Below are positions 28,813 through 36,286 of a stretch of DNA of 64,000 nucleotides, piece by piece. This stretch comes from Ectopseudomonas toyotomiensis (GTDB lineage: Bacteria > Pseudomonadota > Gammaproteobacteria > Pseudomonadales > Pseudomonadaceae): the NCBI RefSeq assembly GCF_900115695.1, contig NZ_FOXK01000007.1, positions 238,098-302,097 on the forward strand. Direction: 5' to 3'. The notes under the pieces are model-generated. The model made no database searches, was not told the DNA's origin, and saw nothing but the letters and a program-made list of their open reading frames with translations. The position numbers and the translations under genes were made by a program. Each line of letters opens with the position of its first letter. Positions within the stretch are counted from its first letter, which is position 1.

Positions 28813-30125
28813 GTGTCTGGCTGGACAACCTGACCACCTGGCTTAGTGGCAACCCGCAGTGGCTGGGTCTGGCGATCTTCCTTATCGCCCTGCTCGAGTG
28901 CCTGGCACTGGTCGGCATTGTGCTGCCCGGTGTGGTGCTGCTGTTCAGCGTCGCGCTGCTGGCCGGCAGCGGCGTACTGACGTTGTGGCAGACGCTGCTG
29001 CTGGCCTACGCCGGCGCGCTGTGTGGCGACATGATTTCCTATTCGCTGGGCAGACGCTTCAAGCACAACATCGGCCGCCTGCCGGTGCTCCGTCACCACC
29101 CGCAGTGGATCCTGCGCGCCGAACTTTATTTCCGCCATTACGGCGTGGCCAGCCTGCTGGTCGGTCGCTTCATCGGCCCGCTGCGCCCCATGCTGCCACT
29201 GGTAGCCGGCATGCTGAGCATGCCGCTGCTGCGCTTCGTTCTGGTCAGTCTGGTGGCAGCTGCCGGCTGGGCGGTGGCGTACCTGCTACCGGGCTGGGCG
29301 ACCGGTGCGGCCCTGCGCCTCCCCATGGCAGAAGGTTTCTGGACAGAAGCGGCGGTGCTGCTGGCGGGTATCGTAGTGATTCTGCTGCTGACCATCCAGG
29401 CCAGCCTGGCGGAAAAACCGCGCGCCAGCCTGCTCGGTGGCGGTCTCAGTCTGTTGCTGTTATTGGCCATCGTCATCGGCTGGCCGCATCTCGACGCACT
29501 GGATCAGGGCCTGATGGCCCTGGTCCAGGAACAGCGCCAGACGCACCTGGATCGCTGGATCGGCACCATCACTCGACTGGGCGATTTCCATATCCAGCTG
29601 GTAGCCGCAGCGGTGCTGTGCATCCTGCTGCTACTGGCACGCCGCTGGCGTCACCTGCTGTTCGCCGGCTCGACCCTGCTGGTCACGGCGCTGGGCAACA
29701 CCACGCTCAAGCATGGTTTTGCCCGGGCGCGCCCCGACGTGCTGAGCGAGCCACTGACCACCTTCAGCTTTCCCAGCGGGCATAGCTCGGCAGCCTTTGC
29801 CTTCTTTCTGGTGCTGGGTGTGCTGGCCGGCCGTGGTCAATCGGCACGCCTGCGCCTGGCCTGGCTGGTGGTGGCGAGCCTGCCGGCCTCGGCGATCGCT
29901 CTGTCGCGGGTCTACCTGGGTGTGCACTGGCCCAGCGACATCATCGCCGGCGCCCTGCTGGCCTCGGCCGTCTGCGGCCTGAGCCTGGCGCTGTGTCAGC
30001 GCCAGGAAACGCTGCCGGCGCTACCGGCGCGCCTGTGGTGGATTGTCCTGCCCGCCTGCCTCGCGGTCCTGGGCGCCATGGCGACCTGGCAGCTGTCATC
30101 GGCGCTGCTGCGCTATGCGTATTGA
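28809..30125 (+). CDS. DedA/SNARE-associated domain fused to PAP2 phosphatase
   Basis: A 438-residue polytopic membrane protein. Residues about 1-200 are a DedA (VTT) domain: the LALVGIVLPGVVLLF entrance, GDMISYSLGRRFK and the conserved GRFIGPLRPMLPLVAGM. Residues about 215-438 are a PAP2/undecaprenyl-diphosphatase-like domain with all three phosphatase motifs: KHGFARARP, PSGHSS and SRVYLGVHWPSD. DedA proteins have been implicated in undecaprenyl-phosphate flipping, and PAP2 enzymes make that lipid from its diphosphate, so the fusion could couple both (an inference). It overlaps the glycosylase gene (ATGA). Confidence 0.92.
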   Translation: MSVWLDNLTTWLSGNPQWLGLAIFLIALLECLALVGIVLPGVVLLFSVALLAGSGVLTLWQTLLLAYAGALCGDMISYSLGRRFKHNIGRLPVLRHHPQWILRAELYFRHYGVASLLVGRFIGPLRPMLPLVAGMLSMPLLRFVLVSLVAAAGWAVAYLLPGWATGAALRLPMAEGFWTEAAVLLAGIVVILLLTIQASLAEKPRASLLGGGLSLLLLLAIVIGWPHLDALDQGLMALVQEQRQTHLDRWIGTITRLGDFHIQLVAAAVLCILLLLARRWRHLLFAGSTLLVTALGNTTLKHGFARARPDVLSEPLTTFSFPSGHSSAAFAFFLVLGVLAGRGQSARLRLAWLVVASLPASAIALSRVYLGVHWPSDIIAGALLASAVCGLSLALCQRQETLPALPARLWWIVLPACLAVLGAMATWQLSSALLRYAY

Positions 30126-30134
30126 CACGTCGCT

Positions 30135-30719
30135 TCAGACATCGCCCTGGAGCATTTCCAGCATGACGTGCAGTTGCTCCAGACGCAGAGCGGGGTCATC
30201 GAGTTGAAGTAGCTGCAGTTTCTGCGCAGGCTCCAGTGGCAACAGATAGGCCAGCTGATTGGCCAGTTGCTGCTGACCGGCGACCACGCCTTCCATGGCC
30301 AGCCCCGCCACCAGCGGATGCTCGGCCAGGGCAGCGTGCAGGGCGGCCAGATCGGCGTGCTCGGCCTGCAGCGGGCTGTCTGGCTGTTCCTCAAGCCACT
30401 GCACCTCGGCGACGGTCAGTTGGTCAGGCAGAACCTGGGCACGCTCGACACGAAAACGCCGCCCACCTTCGACGCGAATACCCAGCAGCCCATTGGTACG
30501 CTGCTGAAAGTCGCGCACCAGGGCCTCGCAGCCAATCGCGGCAAAACTACTGGCGGCTGCGCCCACTTCAGCGCCCTCGACGATGCACACCACACCGAAA
30601 CCACTGCCCTGCTTCATGCAGCGACTGATCATGTCCAGGTAGCGCGCCTCGAATATCTGCAGGTCGAGCACACAGCCGGGAAACAGTACGGTATTGAGCG
30701 GGAACAGCGGGAGCTTCAT
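30135..30719 (-). CDS. LON N-terminal substrate-binding domain protein
   Basis: A 194-residue stand-alone LON_substr_bdg (PUA-like) protein without the ATPase or protease parts of Lon. It starts MKLPLFPLNTVLFPGCVLDLQIFEARYLDM, then has GFGVVCIVEGAEVG, and a helical tail rich in leucine and glutamine. Such free-standing copies are common in pseudomonads; the role is unknown, possibly protein binding. It is convergent with the DedA-PAP2 gene (9-bp gap) and lies downstream of lrgAB on the same strand. Confidence 0.9.
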   Translation of the reverse strand: MKLPLFPLNTVLFPGCVLDLQIFEARYLDMISRCMKQGSGFGVVCIVEGAEVGAAASSFAAIGCEALVRDFQQRTNGLLGIRVEGGRRFRVERAQVLPDQLTVAEVQWLEEQPDSPLQAEHADLAALHAALAEHPLVAGLAMEGVVAGQQQLANQLAYLLPLEPAQKLQLLQLDDPALRLEQLHVMLEMLQGDV

Positions 30720-30779
30720 GGTTTACGGCCTGTTATCTACGCAAGGCTGCCGGAACATCAGGGATGGTCAGGCAGGCTC

Positions 30780-31496
30780 TCACAGGAGCATGACAATCGC
30801 CAGAGGCAACAGTACGGCGGTGATCACCCCCATCAGACTCATCGCCAATGCCGCGAAGGCACCGCACTCATCGCTCTCCTGTAGTGCCCGCGCGGTACCC
30901 ACGGCATGCGCGGTGATGCCCAGGGCCATGCCCTGCGCCGCCGGATGATGAACCCTGCACAGACGCAGAATGGACGGCCCGACGATGGCACCGATAACCC
31001 CGGTGATCATCACGAACACCGCCGCCAGCGCCGCGATACCGCCGATCTGATCAGCCACCAGCATGGCGATAGGCGAGGTCACCGACTTGGGCGCCATGCT
31101 CATCAGCATCAGCCGCTCGGCACCGAACAACCAGGCCAGCCCCGCACCGAGCACGGTGGCGAAGGTGCCGGCAACCAGCAAGGTCAGGATGATCGGCCAG
31201 AACAGCTGACGAATCCGCCGCAGGTTGAGATACAGCGGCACCGCCAGGGCCACGGTGGCCGGGCCGAGCAGCAGAGTCAGCGCCGCAACGCTGCTCCGGT
31301 ATTCGGCAAAACTCAGACCGCACAGCAGCAGGATGCCAATGACCGTGAGCATCGACACCAGCACCGGCTGCAGGAATACCCAGCGAGTACGCTCGTAGGC
31401 GGCCATGGCCAACTGATAGGCGCCCAGAGTGATGCCGATGCCGAACAACGGGTGATGCGTCAGCGCCTGCCAGGCGCCCTGCCAATCGGGACTCAT
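30780..31496 (-). CDS. LrgB/CidB family membrane protein
   Basis: A 238-residue protein of the LrgB family with about six to seven membrane segments. Conserved stretches are YRSSVAALTLLLGPATVALAVPLY, MLMSMAPKSVTSPIAM and HAVGTARALQESDECGAFAALAMSLMGV. Family members modulate murein hydrolase activity or transport small carboxylates with the partner LrgA. ATG 31496 overlaps the lrgA stop, and this start begins MSPDWQGAW. The pair is one operon running leftward. Confidence 0.92.
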   Translation of the reverse strand: MSPDWQGAWQALTHHPLFGIGITLGAYQLAMAAYERTRWVFLQPVLVSMLTVIGILLLCGLSFAEYRSSVAALTLLLGPATVALAVPLYLNLRRIRQLFWPIILTLLVAGTFATVLGAGLAWLFGAERLMLMSMAPKSVTSPIAMLVADQIGGIAALAAVFVMITGVIGAIVGPSILRLCRVHHPAAQGMALGITAHAVGTARALQESDECGAFAALAMSLMGVITAVLLPLAIVMLL

Positions 31497-31852
31497 ACGT
31501 CCTCCCGGCGCTGCTGGCGCTCGATCAGTTTCTGCATCAGCCAGCCGGCGAAGGCCAGCGATACCAGCAGCGACAGCACCAGCGCGCCGACCACGGCCCA
31601 GAAATCGGCGGCGATATCGCTGGCATAGGCCATCACACCCACGGCGGGTGGCACCAGAATCAGCGGCAGGTATTTGAGCAGGCTGCTGGATGCAACGCTC
31701 AGCGGCTCGCCCACCTCGCCGCGCAGCATGAGAAAAACGAACAACAGCAGCATGCCGATGATCGGCCCTGGCAACATCGGTAACAGCAGGACGTTGAGAA
31801 CGGTACCCAGCAACTGGCACAGCACCAGCCAGGAAAGGCCGCGAAGCAGCAT
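31493..31852 (-). CDS. CidA/LrgA family holin-like protein
   Basis: A 119-residue, four-helix membrane protein. Family signatures are LPGPIIGMLLLFVFLML near residues 28-44 and LLKYLPLILVPPAVGVMAY, with a basic tail EERQQRRED-like (IERQQRREDV). In Gram-positive bacteria such proteins are holin-like; in Pseudomonas the function is less clear. It overlaps lrgB by four bases (ATGA). About 50 bp upstream lies the internally deleted MITE-like copy 3, which could affect its promoter. Confidence 0.92.
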   Translation of the reverse strand: MLLRGLSWLVLCQLLGTVLNVLLLPMLPGPIIGMLLLFVFLMLRGEVGEPLSVASSSLLKYLPLILVPPAVGVMAYASDIAADFWAVVGALVLSLLVSLAFAGWLMQKLIERQQRREDV

Positions 31853-31900
31853 GTTTGAGGTCTCCAGAAGACGAGCGATGGCCGTATTCCCGCTCGCGAG

Positions 31901-32055
31901 TAGGCCGTTGAAAAACGTAGGCGAGGCAGTCAGTGCAATACCGGTGGCGGCCCCGCAAAAACAGGCGAAAAAGCGGAGTTTACGAGCTGTAAATGAGAAT
32001 TTTGAGCCTGTTTTTAACGCAGCAATGACAACACAGGTAGTTTTTCAGCGGCCTA
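31901..32055. mobile_element. MITE-like element, internally deleted copy 3
   Basis: Ends are TAGGCCGTTGAAAAACGTAG (left) and GTAGTTTTTCAGCGGCCTA (right). The 155-bp element matches copy 1 except for a clean 48-bp deletion after GTAGGCG, flanked by short GGCGA/GAGGCAG repeats. The two interior blocks, GGTGGCGGCCCCGCAAAAAC and GCTGTAAATGAGAATTTTGA, are shared. Terminal bases differ from copy 1 on both ends in a compensated way (GCC/GGC). It lies between lrgA and the MaoC gene. Confidence 0.8.
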
Positions 32056-32254
32056 CTAGAGGGGATTCCGGGCATCTATTGAGGCATGTCAGCCATTATA
32101 GGCGCGCTGGCCTCTGTATTGCTTCGTCAGGCTGGCCTATGCCGCGTCATTCATTACGCCAAGGCAGGCTTGACCCGCTGCCGGCCCCGTGATGATCTAG
32201 GCCGCAACGGTTTCACGCACACAAGAAAAACACCCGCGTCCTCAAGGAGGAACT

Positions 32255-32710
32255 ATGCCGTTCGTACCCGTAGCAGAGCTCAAGGACTATGTTGGCAAGG
32301 AACTTGGCAAGTCCGAGTGGCTGACCATCGACCAGCAGCGCATCAATCAGTTCGCCGAGTGCACCGGCGACCATCAGTTCATCCATGTCGACCCGGAAAA
32401 GGCCAAGCTGACCCCCTTCGGCACCACCATCGCCCACGGTTTCCTGTCGTTATCGCTGGTGCCGATGCTGATGGAAAAGATCATGATCATGCCGCAGGGC
32501 CTGAAGATGGCGGTGAACTACGGTCTCGACAGCGTGCGTTTCATCCAGCCGGTCAAGGTCGACTCCAAGGTGCGCCTGGTGGTCACCCTGACCGACGCCA
32601 GCGAGAAGAATCCCGGCCAGTGGCTGCTCAAGGCCCGCGCCGTACTGGAGATCGAAGGCCAGGAGAAGCCGGCCTATATTGCCGAACCCTTGACCCTCTG
32701 TTTCGTCTGA
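32255..32710 (+). CDS. MaoC-like hot-dog fold (R)-enoyl-CoA hydratase
   Basis: A 151-residue MaoC-family hydratase. The hydratase-2 motif is visible: INQFAECTGDHQFIHVDPEKA with the catalytic D and H, followed by TPFGTTIAHGFLSLSLVP. A very strong ribosome-binding site (AAGGAGG at 32243-32249) precedes ATG 32255. Proteins of this size (PhaJ-like) hydrate enoyl-CoAs or occur as accessory thioester enzymes; the substrate is not predictable. It stands alone on the plus strand between the lrgAB pair and the MORN lipoprotein. Confidence 0.9.
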   Translation: MPFVPVAELKDYVGKELGKSEWLTIDQQRINQFAECTGDHQFIHVDPEKAKLTPFGTTIAHGFLSLSLVPMLMEKIMIMPQGLKMAVNYGLDSVRFIQPVKVDSKVRLVVTLTDASEKNPGQWLLKARAVLEIEGQEKPAYIAEPLTLCFV

Positions 32711-32722
32711 CCCCTGCCTGTT

Positions 32723-32752
32723 CCCGTTTCCGGTGTCATCCGCCGGAACGGG
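32723..32752 (+). terminator. Hairpin after the MaoC gene
   Basis: CCCGTTTCCGG (32723-32733) can pair with CCGGAACGGG (32743-32752) with one bulged base. Only a weak T-run follows, so termination may be incomplete. Confidence 0.45.
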
Positions 32753-32845
32753 AGCGTTCTCACATCAGCAAAGCGTGCGACTCGGCAACGCAAGCGTCCA
32801 GGCTTGCGGCATACTGCGGACAAAGCACCGACCTGGACGTCCCTC

Positions 32846-34570
32846 ATGAATCCCCTTGCCCTGCGCTTGCTGCCTCTTTGCCTGTCTCTGCTGCTCGCCG
32901 GTTGCGACGAAGCACGCCCGCTGCTGCCGGCCAATGCCACCCTGCCGGATGGTGGCCAGTATCGCGGCGAGATAGTCGACGGCCTGTTGCAAGGGCCGGG
33001 ACGCCTGGACTACCGCAACGGCAGCTGGTTCGTCGGCCAATTCAAGGACGGCATGCTCGAAGGCAGCGGTGAATGGCAAGGCCCAGGTGGAGAGCACTAT
33101 CTGGGCGAGTTCCACGAAGGCATGTTCCATGGCCAGGGCACCCTGACCTACAGCGATGGCAGCCGCTACCAGGGCGGTTTCGAACGCAATAGATTCAGCG
33201 GCGTCGGCCTGCTGGAACAGGGCGGCCAACGCTACCAGGGCGAATTTCTCAACGACCGCTTCCATGGCCTGGGCAAACTGGAGATGGCCGACGGCAGCAG
33301 CTTCCAGGGCCAGTTCGTCAACGGTCAACCAGAGGGCCAGGGCGTGCGCAGCGACGCCTACGGCAACCAGTACAGCGGCGTGTTCGCCCAGGGGCTGCTC
33401 AGCGGCCAGGGCAGTTACCAGAATGCCGATGGCGACAACTACAGCGGCGGTTTCCAGAATGACGAATTCCACGGCAAGGGCCGCTACCAGAGCGCCAGTG
33501 GCGAAACCTGGGCCGGGGAGTTCATCGAGGGCGTGATGCAGGGCCCCGGTGAATATACCGACGGCGCCGGCACCCGCTACCTCGGCGAGTTCGCCGACTG
33601 GCAGTATGAAGGTGAAGGCCTGCTCACGCTGAGCGATGGCAGCGCCTACCGGGGCCGCTTCTCGGCTGGCGAGTACAGCGGTACAGGTACCCTGACCCTG
33701 GCCGATGGCAGCCGCCAGTCCGGCACCTGGCAACGCGGCCGCCTGGTACGTGACGAACAGGGCCAGGTGTTGCCCGATAGCCTCGAGCTGGGCCTGCTGC
33801 AACAAGGGCACCTGCTCGATGAAGCCATCGCCGCGATTCCAGAATCGACACCGGCGCGCGAGTTGTATGCGCTGACCCTGGCCGGCGACGGCAAGCAGAG
33901 CGTATTCATGCGCGAAGCCGACTACGTCAGCCGGCTGATGCGCGAGCGCTTCGGCGCCCATGGCAGCATCAGCCTGATCAACCACCGCGACCATCTCGCC
34001 GACCGCCCACTGGCCACCCGCGAGAATCTCACCCGCGTGGTGCAGGCGCTGGCCGAACGCAGTGGCGAAGAAGACCTGATCTTCATCTATCTGACCAGCC
34101 ACGGCTCGCGCCGTCACGAGCTCAATCTCGACCAGCCGCGCCTGCAACTGGCCGACCTGCCCGCCAGCGAGTTGGCTGCCCTGCTAGCTCCACTCAAGCA
34201 GCGCAACAAGGTGGTGGTGATCTCTGCCTGCTATTCCGGCGGATTCATCCCGCCACTGAAAGACGAAAAGACCCTGGTGATGACCGCCGCACGTGCCGAC
34301 CGGGTGTCCTTCGGTTGCAGTGAAGAGAACGACTTCACCTACTTCGGTCGCGCCCTGTTCGCCGAGGCGCTGGGCGAAACCGACAACCTCGAGCGGGCCT
34401 TCGAGCTGGCCAAGGAACGCGTCGCCGAGCGTGAGCAGAGCGACGGCTTCGAACCTTCCGAACCGCAGATCTGGGCGCCACGCGGCGTACTCCAGCACTG
34501 GCGCAACCTGCGTCAGAGCCAGGCCGAGCGTGCGCTCAGTGCCTTGGCCAGTGGCCCGGCAAAGGACTAA
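32846..34570 (+). CDS. Lipoprotein with twelve MORN repeats and a C13 (legumain-like) peptidase domain
   Basis: A 574-residue protein with a lipoprotein signal (lipobox LLAGC, cysteine about residue 20). Residues about 37-310 hold some twelve 23-residue MORN repeats (for example GEHYLGEFHEGMFHGQGTLT). Residues about 340-530 resemble the C13/caspase-like fold, with His419 in YLTSHGSRR and Cys462 in VISACYSGGF as the likely catalytic dyad. MORN repeats in other proteins contact membranes or lipids. The domain order predicts an envelope-anchored cysteine peptidase or transamidase; substrate unknown. ATG 32846 starts the signal peptide; 32804 is rejected. Confidence 0.9.
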   Translation: MNPLALRLLPLCLSLLLAGCDEARPLLPANATLPDGGQYRGEIVDGLLQGPGRLDYRNGSWFVGQFKDGMLEGSGEWQGPGGEHYLGEFHEGMFHGQGTLTYSDGSRYQGGFERNRFSGVGLLEQGGQRYQGEFLNDRFHGLGKLEMADGSSFQGQFVNGQPEGQGVRSDAYGNQYSGVFAQGLLSGQGSYQNADGDNYSGGFQNDEFHGKGRYQSASGETWAGEFIEGVMQGPGEYTDGAGTRYLGEFADWQYEGEGLLTLSDGSAYRGRFSAGEYSGTGTLTLADGSRQSGTWQRGRLVRDEQGQVLPDSLELGLLQQGHLLDEAIAAIPESTPARELYALTLAGDGKQSVFMREADYVSRLMRERFGAHGSISLINHRDHLADRPLATRENLTRVVQALAERSGEEDLIFIYLTSHGSRRHELNLDQPRLQLADLPASELAALLAPLKQRNKVVVISACYSGGFIPPLKDEKTLVMTAARADRVSFGCSEENDFTYFGRALFAEALGETDNLERAFELAKERVAEREQSDGFEPSEPQIWAPRGVLQHWRNLRQSQAERALSALASGPAKD

Positions 34571-34600
34571 GCTGAACTGTAACGGACAAGAGACAACTGC

Positions 34601-35242
34601 ATGTACCTGACCCCGCAGCACATCCTTATCGCTGGCGCCACCGGACTCACCGGTGAACACCTGCTCGACCGCCTGCTCAGCGAGCCGACGGTCGCCCGCG
34701 TGCTGGCACCTACGCGCCGCCCACTGGCCGCGCACCCGCACCTGGAAAACCCGGTGGGCGACCTGCAAGCGCTGCTGCCGCAGCTGTCCGGCCAGGTCGA
34801 TACCGCTTTCTGCTGCCTGGGCAGCACCATCAAGCAGGCCGGCTCGCAGGAAGCCTTCCGTGCCGTCGATCATGACCTGGTGCTGGCCTTCGCTCGTCGC
34901 GCTCGCGAGCTGGGCGCACGGCATCTGGTGGTGATCAGCGCCCTCGGTGCCAACCCCGGATCAAAGGTGTTCTACAACCGCATCAAAGGCGAGACCGAAG
35001 AGGCGCTGAAAGCCATGGACTGGCCGCAACTGACCATCGCCCGCCCGTCGCTACTGCTCGGCGCGCGGCACGAATTTCGTCTCGGCGAGCGCCTCGCCGC
35101 CCCGTTGCTGCGCTGGCTACCAGGCAAGTATCGCGGCATCGACGCCTGCGCCCTGGCCCGCGCACTGTGGCGCCTGGCCCTGGAAGAGGAAGACGGCGTG
35201 CGCGTGATAGAGTCTGCCGACCTGCGCCGGCTGGGGCGCTGA
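34601..35242 (+). CDS. NAD(P)-binding Rossmann-fold oxidoreductase (atypical SDR)
   Basis: A 213-residue protein with an N-terminal dinucleotide motif ([19 protein letters not shown]), a middle [12 protein letters not shown] (YxxxK pattern) and [13 protein letters not shown]. It resembles the NAD(P)H-binding/HTATIP2-like atypical short-chain dehydrogenases. The substrate is unknown. The gene lies 30 bp after the MORN-C13 gene and 4-16 bp before a small acidic protein, so all three and the methyltransferase may be one transcript. Confidence 0.87.
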   Translation: MYLTPQHILIAGATGLTGEHLLDRLLSEPTVARVLAPTRRPLAAHPHLENPVGDLQALLPQLSGQVDTAFCCLGSTIKQAGSQEAFRAVDHDLVLAFARRARELGARHLVVISALGANPGSKVFYNRIKGETEEALKAMDWPQLTIARPSLLLGARHEFRLGERLAAPLLRWLPGKYRGIDACALARALWRLALEEEDGVRVIESADLRRLGR

Positions 35243-35258
35243 TACCGTGGATGAAACG

Positions 35259-35603
35259 ATGAAACCCACAAGCCTGATCGAGGCCCTGCAAGACGCCGAC
35301 ATGCTCGAGATCGACGGCCTGTACGCCTGGCAGTTCGACCTCGACACCGAATTGCTGGCGCAGATCAGCGCCGGCACGGCTGGCAGTGACAGCGCCGCCA
35401 AACCCCTGCTGCAAGTACATTGCATCGACGGCCGTGAACGCCGCCTGTGGAAGTTTTCCCTGGCGTCGGTGCAGGCTGCGCGCTACAGCGAAGCGGACGA
35501 CAGCTGGCTGATCGAGGGCAGCGAAGTCAGCCATAGCCTCAAGTGCTTCGCTGCCTATCGCGGCGACAACGATGACGGCGACGACGAGCAAGACGAAGCC
35601 TGA
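35259..35603 (+). CDS. Small acidic protein, possibly DUF5629-like
   Basis: A 114-residue, acidic protein of unknown function; the body reads like a compact beta-rich domain (MLEIDGLYAWQFDLDTELLAQI, WLIEGSEVSHSLKCFAAY) and the tail is strongly acidic (GDNDDGDDEQDEA). I recall similar Pseudomonas proteins listed as DUF5629, but am not sure. ATG 35259 and GTG 35247 are both possible starts. It is packed between the oxidoreductase and the methyltransferase, three bases from the latter. Confidence 0.7.
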   Translation: MKPTSLIEALQDADMLEIDGLYAWQFDLDTELLAQISAGTAGSDSAAKPLLQVHCIDGRERRLWKFSLASVQAARYSEADDSWLIEGSEVSHSLKCFAAYRGDNDDGDDEQDEA

Positions 35604-35606
35604 ACC

Positions 35607-36218
35607 ATGCGCCTATATGACCGCCACGTGCTGCCGTATCTGATCGATTTCGCTTGCGGCATGGGCGCGGTCATGAAAGCCCGCTCGCAGATCGTGCCGC
35701 TGGCGCACGGACGCGTGCTGGAAATAGGCATCGGCAGCGGTCTCAACCTGAGCCTCTACGATCCGCAGCGGGTCGAGGTGATCGTTGGCGTCGACCCGTC
35801 CGCCGACATGCAGCGCCTGGCCCGTGAACGCGCCGCGCGCTGCCAGGTGCCGGTGGAAATGATCGCCCTGGAGCTGGGGCAGATTCGGGCCGAGGACGCC
35901 AGCTTCGACGACATCGTCTGCACCTTCACCCTGTGCACCATCCCCGATGCGCTGGCCGCACTCAGGGAAATGCGCCGGGTGCTGAAAGCCGGTGGTCGTC
36001 TGTTGTTCTGCGAACATGGCCTAGCGCCGGATCTGCCTGTGGTGCGCTGGCAGAAACGCCTGACGCCGCTGTGGAAACCGCTGGCCGGCGGCTGCCATCT
36101 GGATCGAGACATACCCGCACTGATCGAGGCCGGGGGCTTTCATATCCGCCAACTGGATACCGGCTACCTGAAAGGCCCCAGGCCCATGACCCATGTCTAT
36201 CGCGGCTGGGCCGACTGA
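35607..36218 (+). CDS. Class I SAM-dependent methyltransferase
   Basis: A 203-residue methyltransferase with SAM motif I VLEIGIGSGLNLSLY near residues 38-52, the acidic motif II IVGVDPSADMQ, motif III DDIVCTFTLCTIPDALAAL and motif IV-like LREMRRVLKAGGRLLFCEHG. It resembles the METTL7/UbiE-like methyltransferase type, which act on small or lipidic substrates; the real one is unknown. Short spacing suggests co-transcription with the two preceding genes. Confidence 0.88.
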   Translation: MRLYDRHVLPYLIDFACGMGAVMKARSQIVPLAHGRVLEIGIGSGLNLSLYDPQRVEVIVGVDPSADMQRLARERAARCQVPVEMIALELGQIRAEDASFDDIVCTFTLCTIPDALAALREMRRVLKAGGRLLFCEHGLAPDLPVVRWQKRLTPLWKPLAGGCHLDRDIPALIEAGGFHIRQLDTGYLKGPRPMTHVYRGWAD

Positions 36219-36286
36219 GCACCGTCCTGAGCTCGCATACTCGGTATAGACGGCCATACTGCAGAACAGGCTCTGGAATTCTGTCC

